Shown in pieces: positions 56,049 to 64,000 of a DNA stretch of 64,000 nucleotides. Position 1 is the first letter of the stretch. Every line of letters begins with the position of its first letter. This stretch comes from Pyropia yezoensis (lineage: Eukaryota; Rhodophyta; Bangiophyceae; Bangiales; Bangiaceae). A program made the translations under genes and the position numbers. Below the pieces are notes generated by a model that had not been told where the DNA came from, made no database searches, and saw only the letters and a list, made by a program, of their open reading frames with translations. The stretch is from contig CM020618.1 in assembly GCA_009829735.1 (NCBI GenBank), positions 23,111,346 to 23,175,345 of the forward strand, in the 5' to 3' direction.

Positions 56049-57346
56049 GCTGCTGCCGCCACCGCCGCGACCGCCCCGCGGCGGCGCCTTGCCGCCGCGG
56101 CTAGCGGTAGCCGCGGAGGCCGCGGCGGCCCCAAGCCCCGCCGCCGCGGCGGCACCCGCCCCGCCGCCACCGCCGCCACCGCCGCCAACGTCGACGGTGC
56201 CGCCGCGGCGGTGGACGGCGGCGGCAGCGCGGACCCTCCCCCCCCCTTCCCCTGACACCGCCCCCCCCCCCGCCCCCGCCGCCCCCGGTGCGGCGGCACC
56301 CACCCCGCAGCCACCGCCGCCACCGCCGCCAACGTCGACGGTGGCGCCGCGGCGGTGGGAGGCGGCGGCAGCGCGGCCCATTCCCCCCCCCCCCCCCTGA
56401 CGCCGCCCCCGCCGCCGCCCCCTCCGCCGCCGCCGCGCCGACGCCGCCGCAGCCGTCGCCGCCGCAGCCGCTGCCGCGACCGCCGCCGCCCCCGCTGCTG
56501 CCGCCGCCGCCGCGGCCGCCCCGCGGCGGCGCCTTGCCGCCGCGGCCAGCGGTAGCCGCGGAGGTGGCGGCGGCCCCAAGCACCGCCGCAGCGACGGCAC
56601 CGGCAACGCCGCCACCACCGCCACCGCCGCCAACGTCGATGGTGCCGCCGCGGCATTGGACAGCGGCGGCAGCGCGGACCCTCCCCCCCCCCCCCTGACG
56701 CCGCCCCCACCGCCGCCCCCGCCGCCGCCGCCGCGCCGACGCCGCCCCTGCCGTCGTTGCCGCCGCCGCTGCCGCCGCCACCGCCGCCACCGCTGCTGCC
56801 GCCAGCGCCGCGGCCGCCCCGCGGCGGCGCCTTGCCGCCGCGGCCGGCGGCAGCCGCGGCGGCTGCGGCGCCTTCCAGCCCTGCCGCCGATGCGGCACCC
56901 ACCCCGCCGCCACCGCCGCCAACGCCGCCACCGTCGACGGTGGCGCCGCGGCGATGGGCGGCGACGGCGGCGCGGACTCTCCGTTTTGCCCCCCCCAACG
57001 CCGCCCCCGCCGTCGCCGCCCCGCCGACGCCGCCCCTGCCGTCGCCGCGGCCGTCGCTGCCTTCGCCGCCGCCGCCGCCGCTGCTGCCGCCGCCGCCGAG
57101 GCCGCCCCGCGGCGGCGCCTTGCCGCCGCGGCTGTCGGTAGCCGCGGAGGCGGCGGCGGCCCCAAGCCCCGCCGCCGCGGCGGCACCGGCCCCGCCGCCA
57201 CCGCCGCCACTGCCGCCAACGTCGAGGGTGGCGCCGCGGCGGTGGACGGCGGCCGCGGCGCAGACCCGCCCCCCCCCCCCCTGACGCCGCCCCCGCCGCC
57301 GACCCCGCCGCCGCCGCCGCGCCGACGCCGCCCCTGCCGCCGTTGC

Positions 57347-57377
<31 letters not shown>

Positions 57378-57650
57378 GCTGCTGCCGCCGCCACCGCCGC
57401 CGCCCCGCGGCGGCGCCTTGCCGCCGCGGCCGGCAGTAGCCGCGGAGGCGGCGGCGGACCCCAGCCCCGCCGCCGCGGCGGCACCCGCCCCGCCGCCACC
57501 GCCGCCACCGCCGCCACCGTCGACGGTGGCGCCGCGGCGGTTGGCGGCGGCGGCGGCGCGGACCCTTCCCCCCCCCCGCCCCCGACGCCGACTCCGCCGC
57601 CGCCGCCGCGCCGACGCCGCCACTACCGCCGCCCTCCGGCGCAGCCGCCT
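55800..57650. repeat. Tandem array, unit about 300 bp
   Basis: The word CGTCGACGGTGGCGCCGCGG and close variants recur near 55902, 56190, 56334, 56633, 56933, 57219 and 57518; spacings are about 288, 144, 299, 300, 286 and 299 bp. A second marker, CCCCGCGGCGGCGCCTTGCC, recurs with similar spacing. Unit lengths are not multiples of three. Confidence 0.75.
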
Positions 57651-58439
57651 TGCCCCGCTGGTGGAACGGTCCCGCCGTGGCGGCGTCCGTCTCCCCGTCC
57701 CTCCTCATCGGCGGGAACGGCGCCCACCCCATCACCCGCTCTCCCGGCAAGATAAACGGCCCCGTCAGCACCGGCGGCGGCGGCGGCGTGTCGCCGCGGC
57801 CCCTTCCGCCGGCGCCGCGGGCACCACCCCAGGCGGCGGCACCGCCCATGCCGCCGCGGCGGCCGGCTGCCGCCACCGTCACCGCCGCCACCGCCTCCGC
57901 CGCCGCCGTCGGCCGGCGCACACGCCGCGTCGGCGGCGGTGGCGGCGGCGGCGGTCGCCGCCGCGACGGTGACGGCCGCCGGCAGCCGCAGCAGCGCCGC
58001 GTCGAGGTGGGCGGTAAGGGCGGCGGCGGTGGCGGCGGTGGCGGCGGCGGCGGCGGGGGGGGGGGGGGGGAAGGCAGACGCGCGGCCGCGGGGGAGGGAA
58101 GGGCGCCGCCGGGTAGCGGTGGGGGTGGCGGCGGGTAGAAGGGGGGGGGGGCCGCTGGGGGGGGCGGGTGCGGGGGGGGGGCACGTCGCGCCTGCGGCAG
58201 CGGCCGTGAGGGTGTGGGCAGGGGGCGGGAGGGGGGCGACGGGGGCGGTGGGGGGGGAGCGGCGACGGGGGAGGCAGTGGGGGGAAGGGGGGGAAGGAGC
58301 AGAAGCGGCAGCCCTGACGGCAGGCCCCCCACCGCCGCCGCCGACACTGCCGCCGCCGCTTACACCGCCGCCGCCGTTGCCGCCGCCGCCGCCTGCAACG
58401 CCGCTGCCACGGCCACCTGCACCGCCGCCGCCGCCGCCT

Positions 58440-59300
58440 ACACCGCCGCTGCGGTGGCCGCCTCGGGGGTTTGACGTCCCCTGTGACGGCGGCGGCGGCG
58501 GTAGCGGCAGCGGCGGCAAGCTGGCGGCGGCGACGCGGCACCTGCTGTGCGGGGGCGGAATGCAGTGCGGGGGGCTGCTGTGGGGGGTGGCGGTGCGCGT
58601 GCTGCTGGCGGTGCGCGGCGGTACGGTGATGCTCTGCCTCTGAGGGGGGGTGGTGGCGCTCGTGGTGGTCGGGGGCGCCGACGGCACCTTTCTGTTTTCC
58701 GCCGCCGCCCATCATCCGCCACCACCACCATTATCACGCCTGTGGCGTGTTGGGGCGTGGCTGTCGGCGGTGGCCGCCGCGGCGGCTTGACGTCCCCCGC
58801 GGCGGCGGCGGCGGCGGTAGCGGCAGCGGCGGCAAGCTGGCGGCGGGGACGCGGCACCTGCTGTGCGGGGGCGGGGTGCAGTGCGGGGGGCTGCTGTGGG
58901 GGGTGGCGGTGCGCGTGCTGCTGGCGAGGCGCGGCGGTACGGTGATGCTCTGCCTCTGAGGGGGGGTGGTGGCGCTCGTGGTGGTCGGGGGCGCCGACGG
59001 CACCTTTCTGTTTTCCGCCGCCGCCCCCCCCGCCGCCACCACCACCATTATCACGCCGGTGGCGTGGTGGGGCGTGGCTGTCGGCGGTGGCCGCCGCGGC
59101 GGCTTGACGTCCCCCGCGGCGGCGGCGGCGGCGGTAGCGGCAGCGGCGGCAAGGTCGCGGCGCCGACGCGGCACCTGCTTTGCGGGGGCGGGGTGCAGTG
59201 CGGGGGGCTGGTGTTGGGGATGGCGGTGCGCGTGCTGCTGGCGGTGCGCGGCGGTACGGTGGTGCTTTGCCTCTGCGGGGGGGTGGTGGTTCTCGTGGTG
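58440..59300. repeat. Tandem array, unit about 317 bp
   Basis: CACCTGCT.TGCGGGGGCGG occurs at 58539, 58855 and 59172 (spacing 316 and 317), each followed by the GGTGATGCTCTGCCTCTG-type word and by GGCGCCGACGGCACCTTTCT in the first two. Three copies, the last cut at its right end by the start of the mariner region. Confidence 0.8.
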
Positions 59301-59324
59301 GCACCGAATGCTGTCGTTTATCAC

Positions 59325-60345
59325 TCAAGGCACGTAAAGCTGGTGTCGTCTCACAGCCGCCCGCACAAACCCACGACACATGCCCCTGGTAATGTGCGAA
59401 AAAATGGTGTCGATGGTCAACATCGGCCAGGCGTTAAACTGCGCAGGTGATGACCACCGACGCAGCCAACTGCTTCCGACAGAGAAAACGTTTTCAATGG
59501 GGTTAAAATCGGGAGAGTACGGCGGTAGCGACGACACAAACACGCCCGCATCTCGTAGCGCAGCGAGAGCAACATCGTCATGAATGCGTGCGTTGTCAAG
59601 GACAAGCACACACTTCTCCGGCTGCTCACTCCACGGCAGTCCCTCCACAACGGGCTGCATTTGAGGCAGCAAAAAGTTCGTCAAGAACAAAAGAAAATCA
59701 ACTGACGTCTGCCCAGGGGGGGGGGCGGGTTATCACCCAGTCAAGAACGCGTTCGTGCGCCATAGCAACAAAAAAACTGGTCCGGACACCGGCCTGCGAC
59801 GCAACGTAGCACTCGGCGCGAGTGCCACGCACTGCCCACGCCCAACGGCGCTCAGCAGCCAGCCCCACCCTGTGGGCCTCGTCCACGTACACCCGACAGC
59901 GGAGTGGAATGGACCACTGCGCCTCCACCCACAAAGCCCGACTCGCCTCGTCCCGCGTAAAATAAGCCTTCTCAAGCACTTTCCGGGTGAACCCGTTGCG
60001 GGAAAGGATGCGGCTGACGGACAGCGCCGACACCTCCACCCCGGGGCCTGCCTCTGCAGCCAGATTGTTGACCGCGTCCGCCATCTCTTCAAGGAAGAGC
60101 TCTGGCTGCTCCTCGACGGCAGTCAGCACCGCGGCTCGCAGCCACGCGTTGTTCTCGATGTTGTCGCGGTGGCGGTTCCACTGCTCCGGCGCATAGTGGA
60201 GTTCACCACCGGTCTCACGGAAGTAACACAGGTAGCGCGACGCCGACCGGGTGGACAAACCGAGGGACCGGGAAGCGGACGCCACGTCGCGGCCCTCCAC
60301 CAGCACCATGCGCACAAGATGCTGGTGCGCCTCGGCGGACTTCAT
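59325..60345 (-). pseudogene. Tc1/mariner (IS630-like) transposase, one frame break
   Basis: Minus strand from ATG at 60345 to the stop at 59325, about 340 codons. N-terminal helix-turn-helix (VASASRSLGLSTRSASRYL), a second helical DNA-binding part, then the DDE catalytic domain: RVYVDEAHRVGLAAERRWAW (first Asp), CVLVLDNARIHDD (second Asp), and LPPYSPDFNPIENVFSV (Glu, 33 residues after the second Asp). The two halves are in different frames, which meet at a run of ten C on the coding strand (59716-59725); one base fewer would restore the frame, so this is either a sequencing error in a homopolymer or a real lesion. Terminal repeats were not found. Confidence 0.75.
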
Positions 60346-60457
60346 GTCGAAAACGCCGACGCTGCGTGCGCGTCCAGCAGCGAGGATAGTGCTTGTGCCG
60401 ATCGTGACTGGTCAACGTCCGCTTGCTGGGGGGAAAGAGAGGAGGGGGGGAAGGGTG

Positions 60458-60820
60458 TGTAGCAATATGGTTGGCCGTATTGTAACCCTAATATTAGGGG
60501 GGCTACTTCTAACCCTTAACTTTCAATTTGATAGTTCGTACTGGTCACGGTATCTATAAGTTACGTATGACCAGAGGGACTTGCATCTTGGGGTGGAGGG
60601 TAGTTAGTAGTGTCTCCGAGGGTTTATAACGTGGGGGCCGGCGGCGAATCCACCGCCGGCCAAGGTAGAACAACAAACCCCTCCCATTTGGGCTCCCATC
60701 TTGGTCCCGTGGCTTGCGCTCCAAGGACAGCAACCTTGGCCTCCCGGTGACGTTGGTGCCGATCCCCCTTGGTGAGTGTTCCCTGAGAGTGGACGTGCGA
60801 CGGATCCCTATTGTGCTACA
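60458..60820 (+). repeat. 5' LTR of Z
   Basis: 363 bp, starting TGTAGCA and ending TGCTACA: perfect 7-bp inverted ends. TTTATAA at 60623-60629 is a possible TATA box. The 3' LTR is outside the window, so the left edge rests on the TG...CA rule and the primer-binding site. Confidence 0.75.
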
Positions 60821-60821
60821 T

Positions 60822-60840
60822 TGGTGGAGCAGCAGGGGAC
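60822..60840 (+). promoter_or_regulatory. Primer-binding site of Z
   Basis: TGGTGGAGCAGCAGGGGAC, one base after the LTR; same 19 nt as in family X. Confidence 0.82.
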
Positions 60841-61045
60841 GGGTTTCCGTCACCCTTGTGGTGACGCCGTCTTCGGCCCTGGCACACGGATAGGGATCCG
60901 GTCCTTTTCTTGTACTCGTGGTGTTGCGACCTGATCGATTGTGTTGAGTTTTTACCTTTGACTGTGATCTACTGTTACTCTCCCCAATCTACCCCCTCGC
61001 TCTCTTATTCGTGGTGATAGTTACGTCGGTTGACTGATTGTGACT

Positions 61046-63229
61046 ATGTCTACCCAAGAGACGGGGAACGTTCAAGATGACGGATCGGCGTCGACGCCGA
61101 CTCCGGAGGTGACTACGGGAGCCGGGATCGGGAACCCGATCGACAACGTTGAGACGCCAATGCTTTCCGGTGCCGGATCGACGTTTGGCACGGCTCGGAC
61201 GGCAGGAGGCGGGGGCCCGCCTCAACTGTCGTCGACCGACCTCACTCCGCCGCCTCCTTCACCAGGGGATTCCCTGATGGCATCAATGGCCCGCATCGAG
61301 GCCCGGTTTTCCGGACTCGACGCTCGCCAGGAGCGGACGGAGGACGCGATGGCAGTGTTGATGTCAACACGCCACACGACGGGACCCCGTCGTGTTCCTC
61401 CCACACCAGTACGGTTCGAACCGGCCGGACTACTTTCGGAGTCCACCAGGGTCAACCCCGGTGTTGCTACTCCTGGACAACCCCCGGACACAATGGGGTA
61501 TGGATCCGACTCGTCGGCAGAGTTGGATCGGAGCCACACGGAGCGATACGCTCGGAGCACCCGAAGCGGACTCCGCGGACACGACCCGGCGGATACTTAC
61601 GCCGGTGGAGAGTCGGTTATTGGCGGAGGGGGTACCCTCTCACAGTATCCCCACGACGAAGGAGGCCAGGCAACTCGGGTTCCCGAGGTGCCGACGCCTG
61701 AAGTACCATCTTCAGTGGTGGAAGCTATGACCGCGCAGGTAACTGCGAGCCTACTGAAGCGGATGGAGTCCGATGAGTTTGCTCATCAACTGGCTAAGCG
61801 ACTGGATATCCAGGACGCTGACACGGAGATCGTCAACGAAGTCTTCAGGTCGGTACTGACTCCCGAACGTTATCGTTTGGAAGACCGATCTACCACCGTA
61901 TCGGAATCGATGCGTAATACGTCGCACCGAGCGATCCGCTCTATGCAGACCCTTATGAAGGGAGTCCCTATGTTCGGGGGCCCCCACGGACGTCCGTTGG
62001 CAGTCATCGGCTTCTTGACTAGCTTCAAGGCAGCCGCGGACAAGGCCCTCGTTAACGAGGGGCTGGCGCTGGAGATCCTCCCGTTCTTTGTTGATGAACG
62101 GGTGCGAGGCATTCTTCGCCAGGCATCCCCGATGCCGGGAATGAGGGTCGCGGCCACCCCCATGGATTACCGTGGGATTCTCAAGGAGCTGCTGAGCAGT
62201 TACCTCAGCGAGGACAAGTGCGAGGACCACTACCGGGCCCTGCGCACTGCCACCGCCCAGAGCTGGGAGGATGAAGAGATGTTTGGACGCGGGATCCAAG
62301 AGCTCGACTACGAGCTGGGGAAGCTCCTCGGAGAAGGGGAGCTACGGGCCATCCTGTTCGCAGGAGTACCCAACTACGTGCGGATATCCGCTCGGGGAGC
62401 CAATACGGCCCGGACGAACTTCAGTCGACTGATGCACATGTGCAAGTCCCTAGGGGACGCCTACCGGGTGCTACACCCGGAATGTACCTTGGCCCCGAAG
62501 CCCAAGGGTGAGGGAGGCAAGCCCAGTCTTACCCCGGTACCGAGGCAAGAGAAGGTGGAACGTAAGGCCGCACCAGTACTGGTGGCGACCGAACAGACCC
62601 CTACGGGCGAGGATGAACCTCTAGTTGACCAACAGGGCCACCTGTTGCTACCGGCGACGCCGGTGATTGATGAGCACGGTACGGTAGCGTACATCGCCCC
62701 GGCTGGGACCCAGTTCCAGGTCAACGAGGGAGCGGGACGGCGCGTCCCGTATGTGCGGACGACGGGGTATGCCCCGGTTACGGGTAACCCCCACCAGCCC
62801 CTGCCTACATGGGCAGTACGTACGGAGGCCCCTCCGCAGATTGCGGGCCGACCCAACCGGATGGGGGAGTCCATGTTCCGGTTGACCCAAGGACCCAAGG
62901 CCTACCAGGGAGCAGGCACTCGGGCGCCCGAGGGAGGCAACCGCAGCTACGGGGCTACCCCGATGCGAACTCAAGGAGGGACCGGCACGTCCGGATGTAT
63001 GTTGTGTGGGGATCCCCAGCACTGGGTGTCTTCCTGCCCACTCATCCCCGAGGAGTCTCGGCGGGCAGCGGCGCACCGCAAGGCATCCACCGGGGGGTAT
63101 CCCGCCAGAGCACCCGGACCCGCACCGGGTAAGCAGCCAGCTCCAGGTGAAGTACTGGCCGTCGAGGAGGCACCTCCGCAGCCGGATGTCCCGGCGGACA
63201 GCACCCTACCAAGGGCGGGAAACGAGTAA
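61046..63229 (+). CDS. gag: Gag of element Z
   Basis: 727 aa from the ATG at 61046. The N-terminal 220 residues are Thr/Pro/Gly-rich with an amphipathic stretch (MASMARIEARFSGLDARQER). The middle (about 270-480) is the helical gag core (TSFKAAADKALVNEGLALEI, YRALRTATAQSWEDEEMFG). A low-complexity linker leads to one CCHC knuckle, CMLCGDPQHWVSSC, at about residues 650-663. It is a longer gag than that of the chromovirus at 5948 and similar in design to the X gag. Followed after about 200 bp by the pol frame. Confidence 0.85.
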   Translation: MSTQETGNVQDDGSASTPTPEVTTGAGIGNPIDNVETPMLSGAGSTFGTARTAGGGGPPQLSSTDLTPPPPSPGDSLMASMARIEARFSGLDARQERTEDAMAVLMSTRHTTGPRRVPPTPVRFEPAGLLSESTRVNPGVATPGQPPDTMGYGSDSSAELDRSHTERYARSTRSGLRGHDPADTYAGGESVIGGGGTLSQYPHDEGGQATRVPEVPTPEVPSSVVEAMTAQVTASLLKRMESDEFAHQLAKRLDIQDADTEIVNEVFRSVLTPERYRLEDRSTTVSESMRNTSHRAIRSMQTLMKGVPMFGGPHGRPLAVIGFLTSFKAAADKALVNEGLALEILPFFVDERVRGILRQASPMPGMRVAATPMDYRGILKELLSSYLSEDKCEDHYRALRTATAQSWEDEEMFGRGIQELDYELGKLLGEGELRAILFAGVPNYVRISARGANTARTNFSRLMHMCKSLGDAYRVLHPECTLAPKPKGEGGKPSLTPVPRQEKVERKAAPVLVATEQTPTGEDEPLVDQQGHLLLPATPVIDEHGTVAYIAPAGTQFQVNEGAGRRVPYVRTTGYAPVTGNPHQPLPTWAVRTEAPPQIAGRPNRMGESMFRLTQGPKAYQGAGTRAPEGGNRSYGATPMRTQGGTGTSGCMLCGDPQHWVSSCPLIPEESRRAAAHRKASTGGYPARAPGPAPGKQPAPGEVLAVEEAPPQPDVPADSTLPRAGNE

Positions 63230-63426
63230 GAGGAAGGATGACCGGGGGGCGCTGGGGTATCCCAAGCAAGCCACCCCGGAGTACCGCGGGGAAAGCCCCA
63301 CGGAGAGCGCGGTTGAGCCGACGCCGCATCAACCCCCGGGTACACCTTCCGGCCCCGACGACACGGCGTCAGGGGATTGATGACCAACCACCAAGGTTGG
63401 GAGGAGAGGACGGGAAGCCCCGTCAC

Positions 63427-64000
63427 ATGGAAGCAGACAAGGGTCCTGTTCAGGATGCCCGAGCTACACCGGATATCGGTGTAGGCCACGTGCTGTTTAC
63501 CTTGGAGAACTTCAAGGTATCAGCCACACTGGGGGTTGACCCCCAGTCGACACGATCGTACTACCCTGTACTGGATACAGGGGCTGGACCCAACCTTATC
63601 CGGAAGGATACCCTCCCGGACAAGTGGCTTCCGCGAGTCAGAGTGACTCGGGGACCCACCATCAAGGACGCGAATGGTCGCCTCATTCGTACGACCGCAG
63701 CGATGTCGCTGCGGGTGACCATCGGGGAACTCACCACGGAAGTCGACTTCCTGGTGTGTGAGACCCTATCGGTGCCCTGCATACTGGGGTGCACCTTCAT
63801 CAACGTTCACGTTGATGCAATCCGGCCAGGCCGGAGGACCGTCGAGCTTAAAGAAGCCGAGGGGACGAAGCGAGGACACACGGCTATCGTCAGGGACCTG
63901 ACGCTACATGGGAGCCACGTTAACGTGGCTGAGGTGTACGCAAGTGTCGAGCCGAAGACACTTCGGTTGGCCAAGCGAACTCGCTTTGAGCCGTTGTCGG
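63427..64000 (+). CDS. pol: Pol of element Z, N-terminal protease part (runs off the window)
   Basis: Open from an ATG at 63427 to the right edge (at least 191 codons). Contains a retropepsin-type aspartic protease: YYPVLDTGAGPNLIRKDTL with the catalytic Asp, a flap-like part (IKDANGRLIRT) and the ILGCTFINVHVDAI element near the end. The X protease has the matching LDTGSGASLIRKSLLP, so the two families are related. Reverse transcriptase and integrase should follow beyond 64000. Confidence 0.8.
   Translation, partial: MEADKGPVQDARATPDIGVGHVLFTLENFKVSATLGVDPQSTRSYYPVLDTGAGPNLIRKDTLPDKWLPRVRVTRGPTIKDANGRLIRTTAAMSLRVTIGELTTEVDFLVCETLSVPCILGCTFINVHVDAIRPGRRTVELKEAEGTKRGHTAIVRDLTLHGSHVNVAEVYASVEPKTLRLAKRTRFEPLS

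Larger units (their letters stand above)
54142..59324. repeat. GCC-rich satellite block
   Basis: About 5.2 kb of GCC/GGC-rich DNA with long C and G runs. It includes an array with units near 300 bp (55800-57650) and one of about 317 bp (58440-59300). A single unit like the 317-bp one lies at the left end (54271-54370), so the block is bounded by related sequence in the same orientation. The very long minus-strand frames (up to 1123 codons) are by-products of composition. Confidence 0.75.
60458..64000 (+). mobile_element. LTR retrotransposon Z (5' part)
   Basis: 5' LTR 60458-60820, primer-binding site, a 205-bp leader, gag, and the start of pol with the protease, running off the right edge. 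The primer-binding site and the protease style link it to family X. What is visible looks whole. Target duplication not testable here. Confidence 0.85.

Noticed and set aside
54146-57517. Minus-strand ORF of 1123 codons, with others of 786 and 748 codons overlapping it (55263-57623, 56101-58347)
   Set aside because: They consist of Ala/Gly/Arg/Pro runs from a GCC satellite. The repeat period is not a multiple of three and equally long frames exist on both strands.
1-64000. CRISPR arrays, bacterial operons, tRNA or rRNA genes
   Set aside because: Scanned by eye for regularly spaced short repeats, Shine-Dalgarno-led gene runs, and tRNA or rRNA motifs; none found. The gene structures are eukaryotic.

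Overview
This is a GC-rich, repeat-dominated nuclear segment from a eukaryote. Evidence: spliced genes with short GT-AG introns (48-425 bp), LTR retrotransposons with chromodomains, PIF/Harbinger, Plavaka-like and mariner-like DNA transposons, and C2H2 zinc-finger proteins. The composition (long C and G runs, GCC satellites) and the TE mix would fit a bangiophyte red alga such as Porphyra, but this is an inference; a GC-rich green alga or protist is not excluded. No rRNA, tRNA, CRISPR or bacterial-type operon was recognised.

Region 1 (1-27017) is a stack of LTR retrotransposons. The 3' end of one element (family X, copy X', 1-1637) lies tail to tail with a second X copy in minus orientation (3430-27017). 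The X copy at 3430-27017 has its 3' LTR split by a younger Ty3/gypsy chromovirus. That younger insertion is a tandem LTR-internal-LTR-internal-LTR array (3707-17918, period 6646 bp) with the 5-bp target duplication TGCCC on both sides. Each unit carries an extra zinc-finger ORF upstream of gag, then gag, then pol ending in a chromodomain. Family X has gag-pol on the minus strand and a separate antisense gene (18452-20395) with an Arg/Ser-rich tail between pol and the 3' LTR.

Region 2 (27018-38113) has few genes. It holds AT-rich islets with a long hairpin, then one large intronless gene for a three-finger C2H2 protein (32525-36214). Region 3 (38114-41385) is the coding core of a PIF/Harbinger transposon: a Myb/SANT-like protein and, convergent to it, a three-exon DDE transposase that reads as intact once spliced. 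Region 4 (43593-54141) has a Plavaka/KDZ-like transposase on the minus strand, a 526-aa three-exon gene with a clear TATA box, and a 363-aa two-exon zinc-knuckle gene; the last two are unidentified. Region 5 (54142-59320) is GCC-rich satellite DNA with repeat periods near 300 and 317 bp that are not multiples of three, so the very long reading frames there are not genes. Region 6 (59325-60345) is a Tc1/mariner (IS630-like) transposase. Region 7 (60458-64000) is the 5' end of a third LTR family, Z, which shares its 19-nt primer-binding site with family X; its pol frame runs off the window.

Most of the window is therefore mobile DNA at several ages. Relative dating from LTR differences: X copies oldest, then insertion of the chromovirus into X, then its tandem duplication, which is very recent because I noticed only two substitutions between the two 5.7-kb internal copies.
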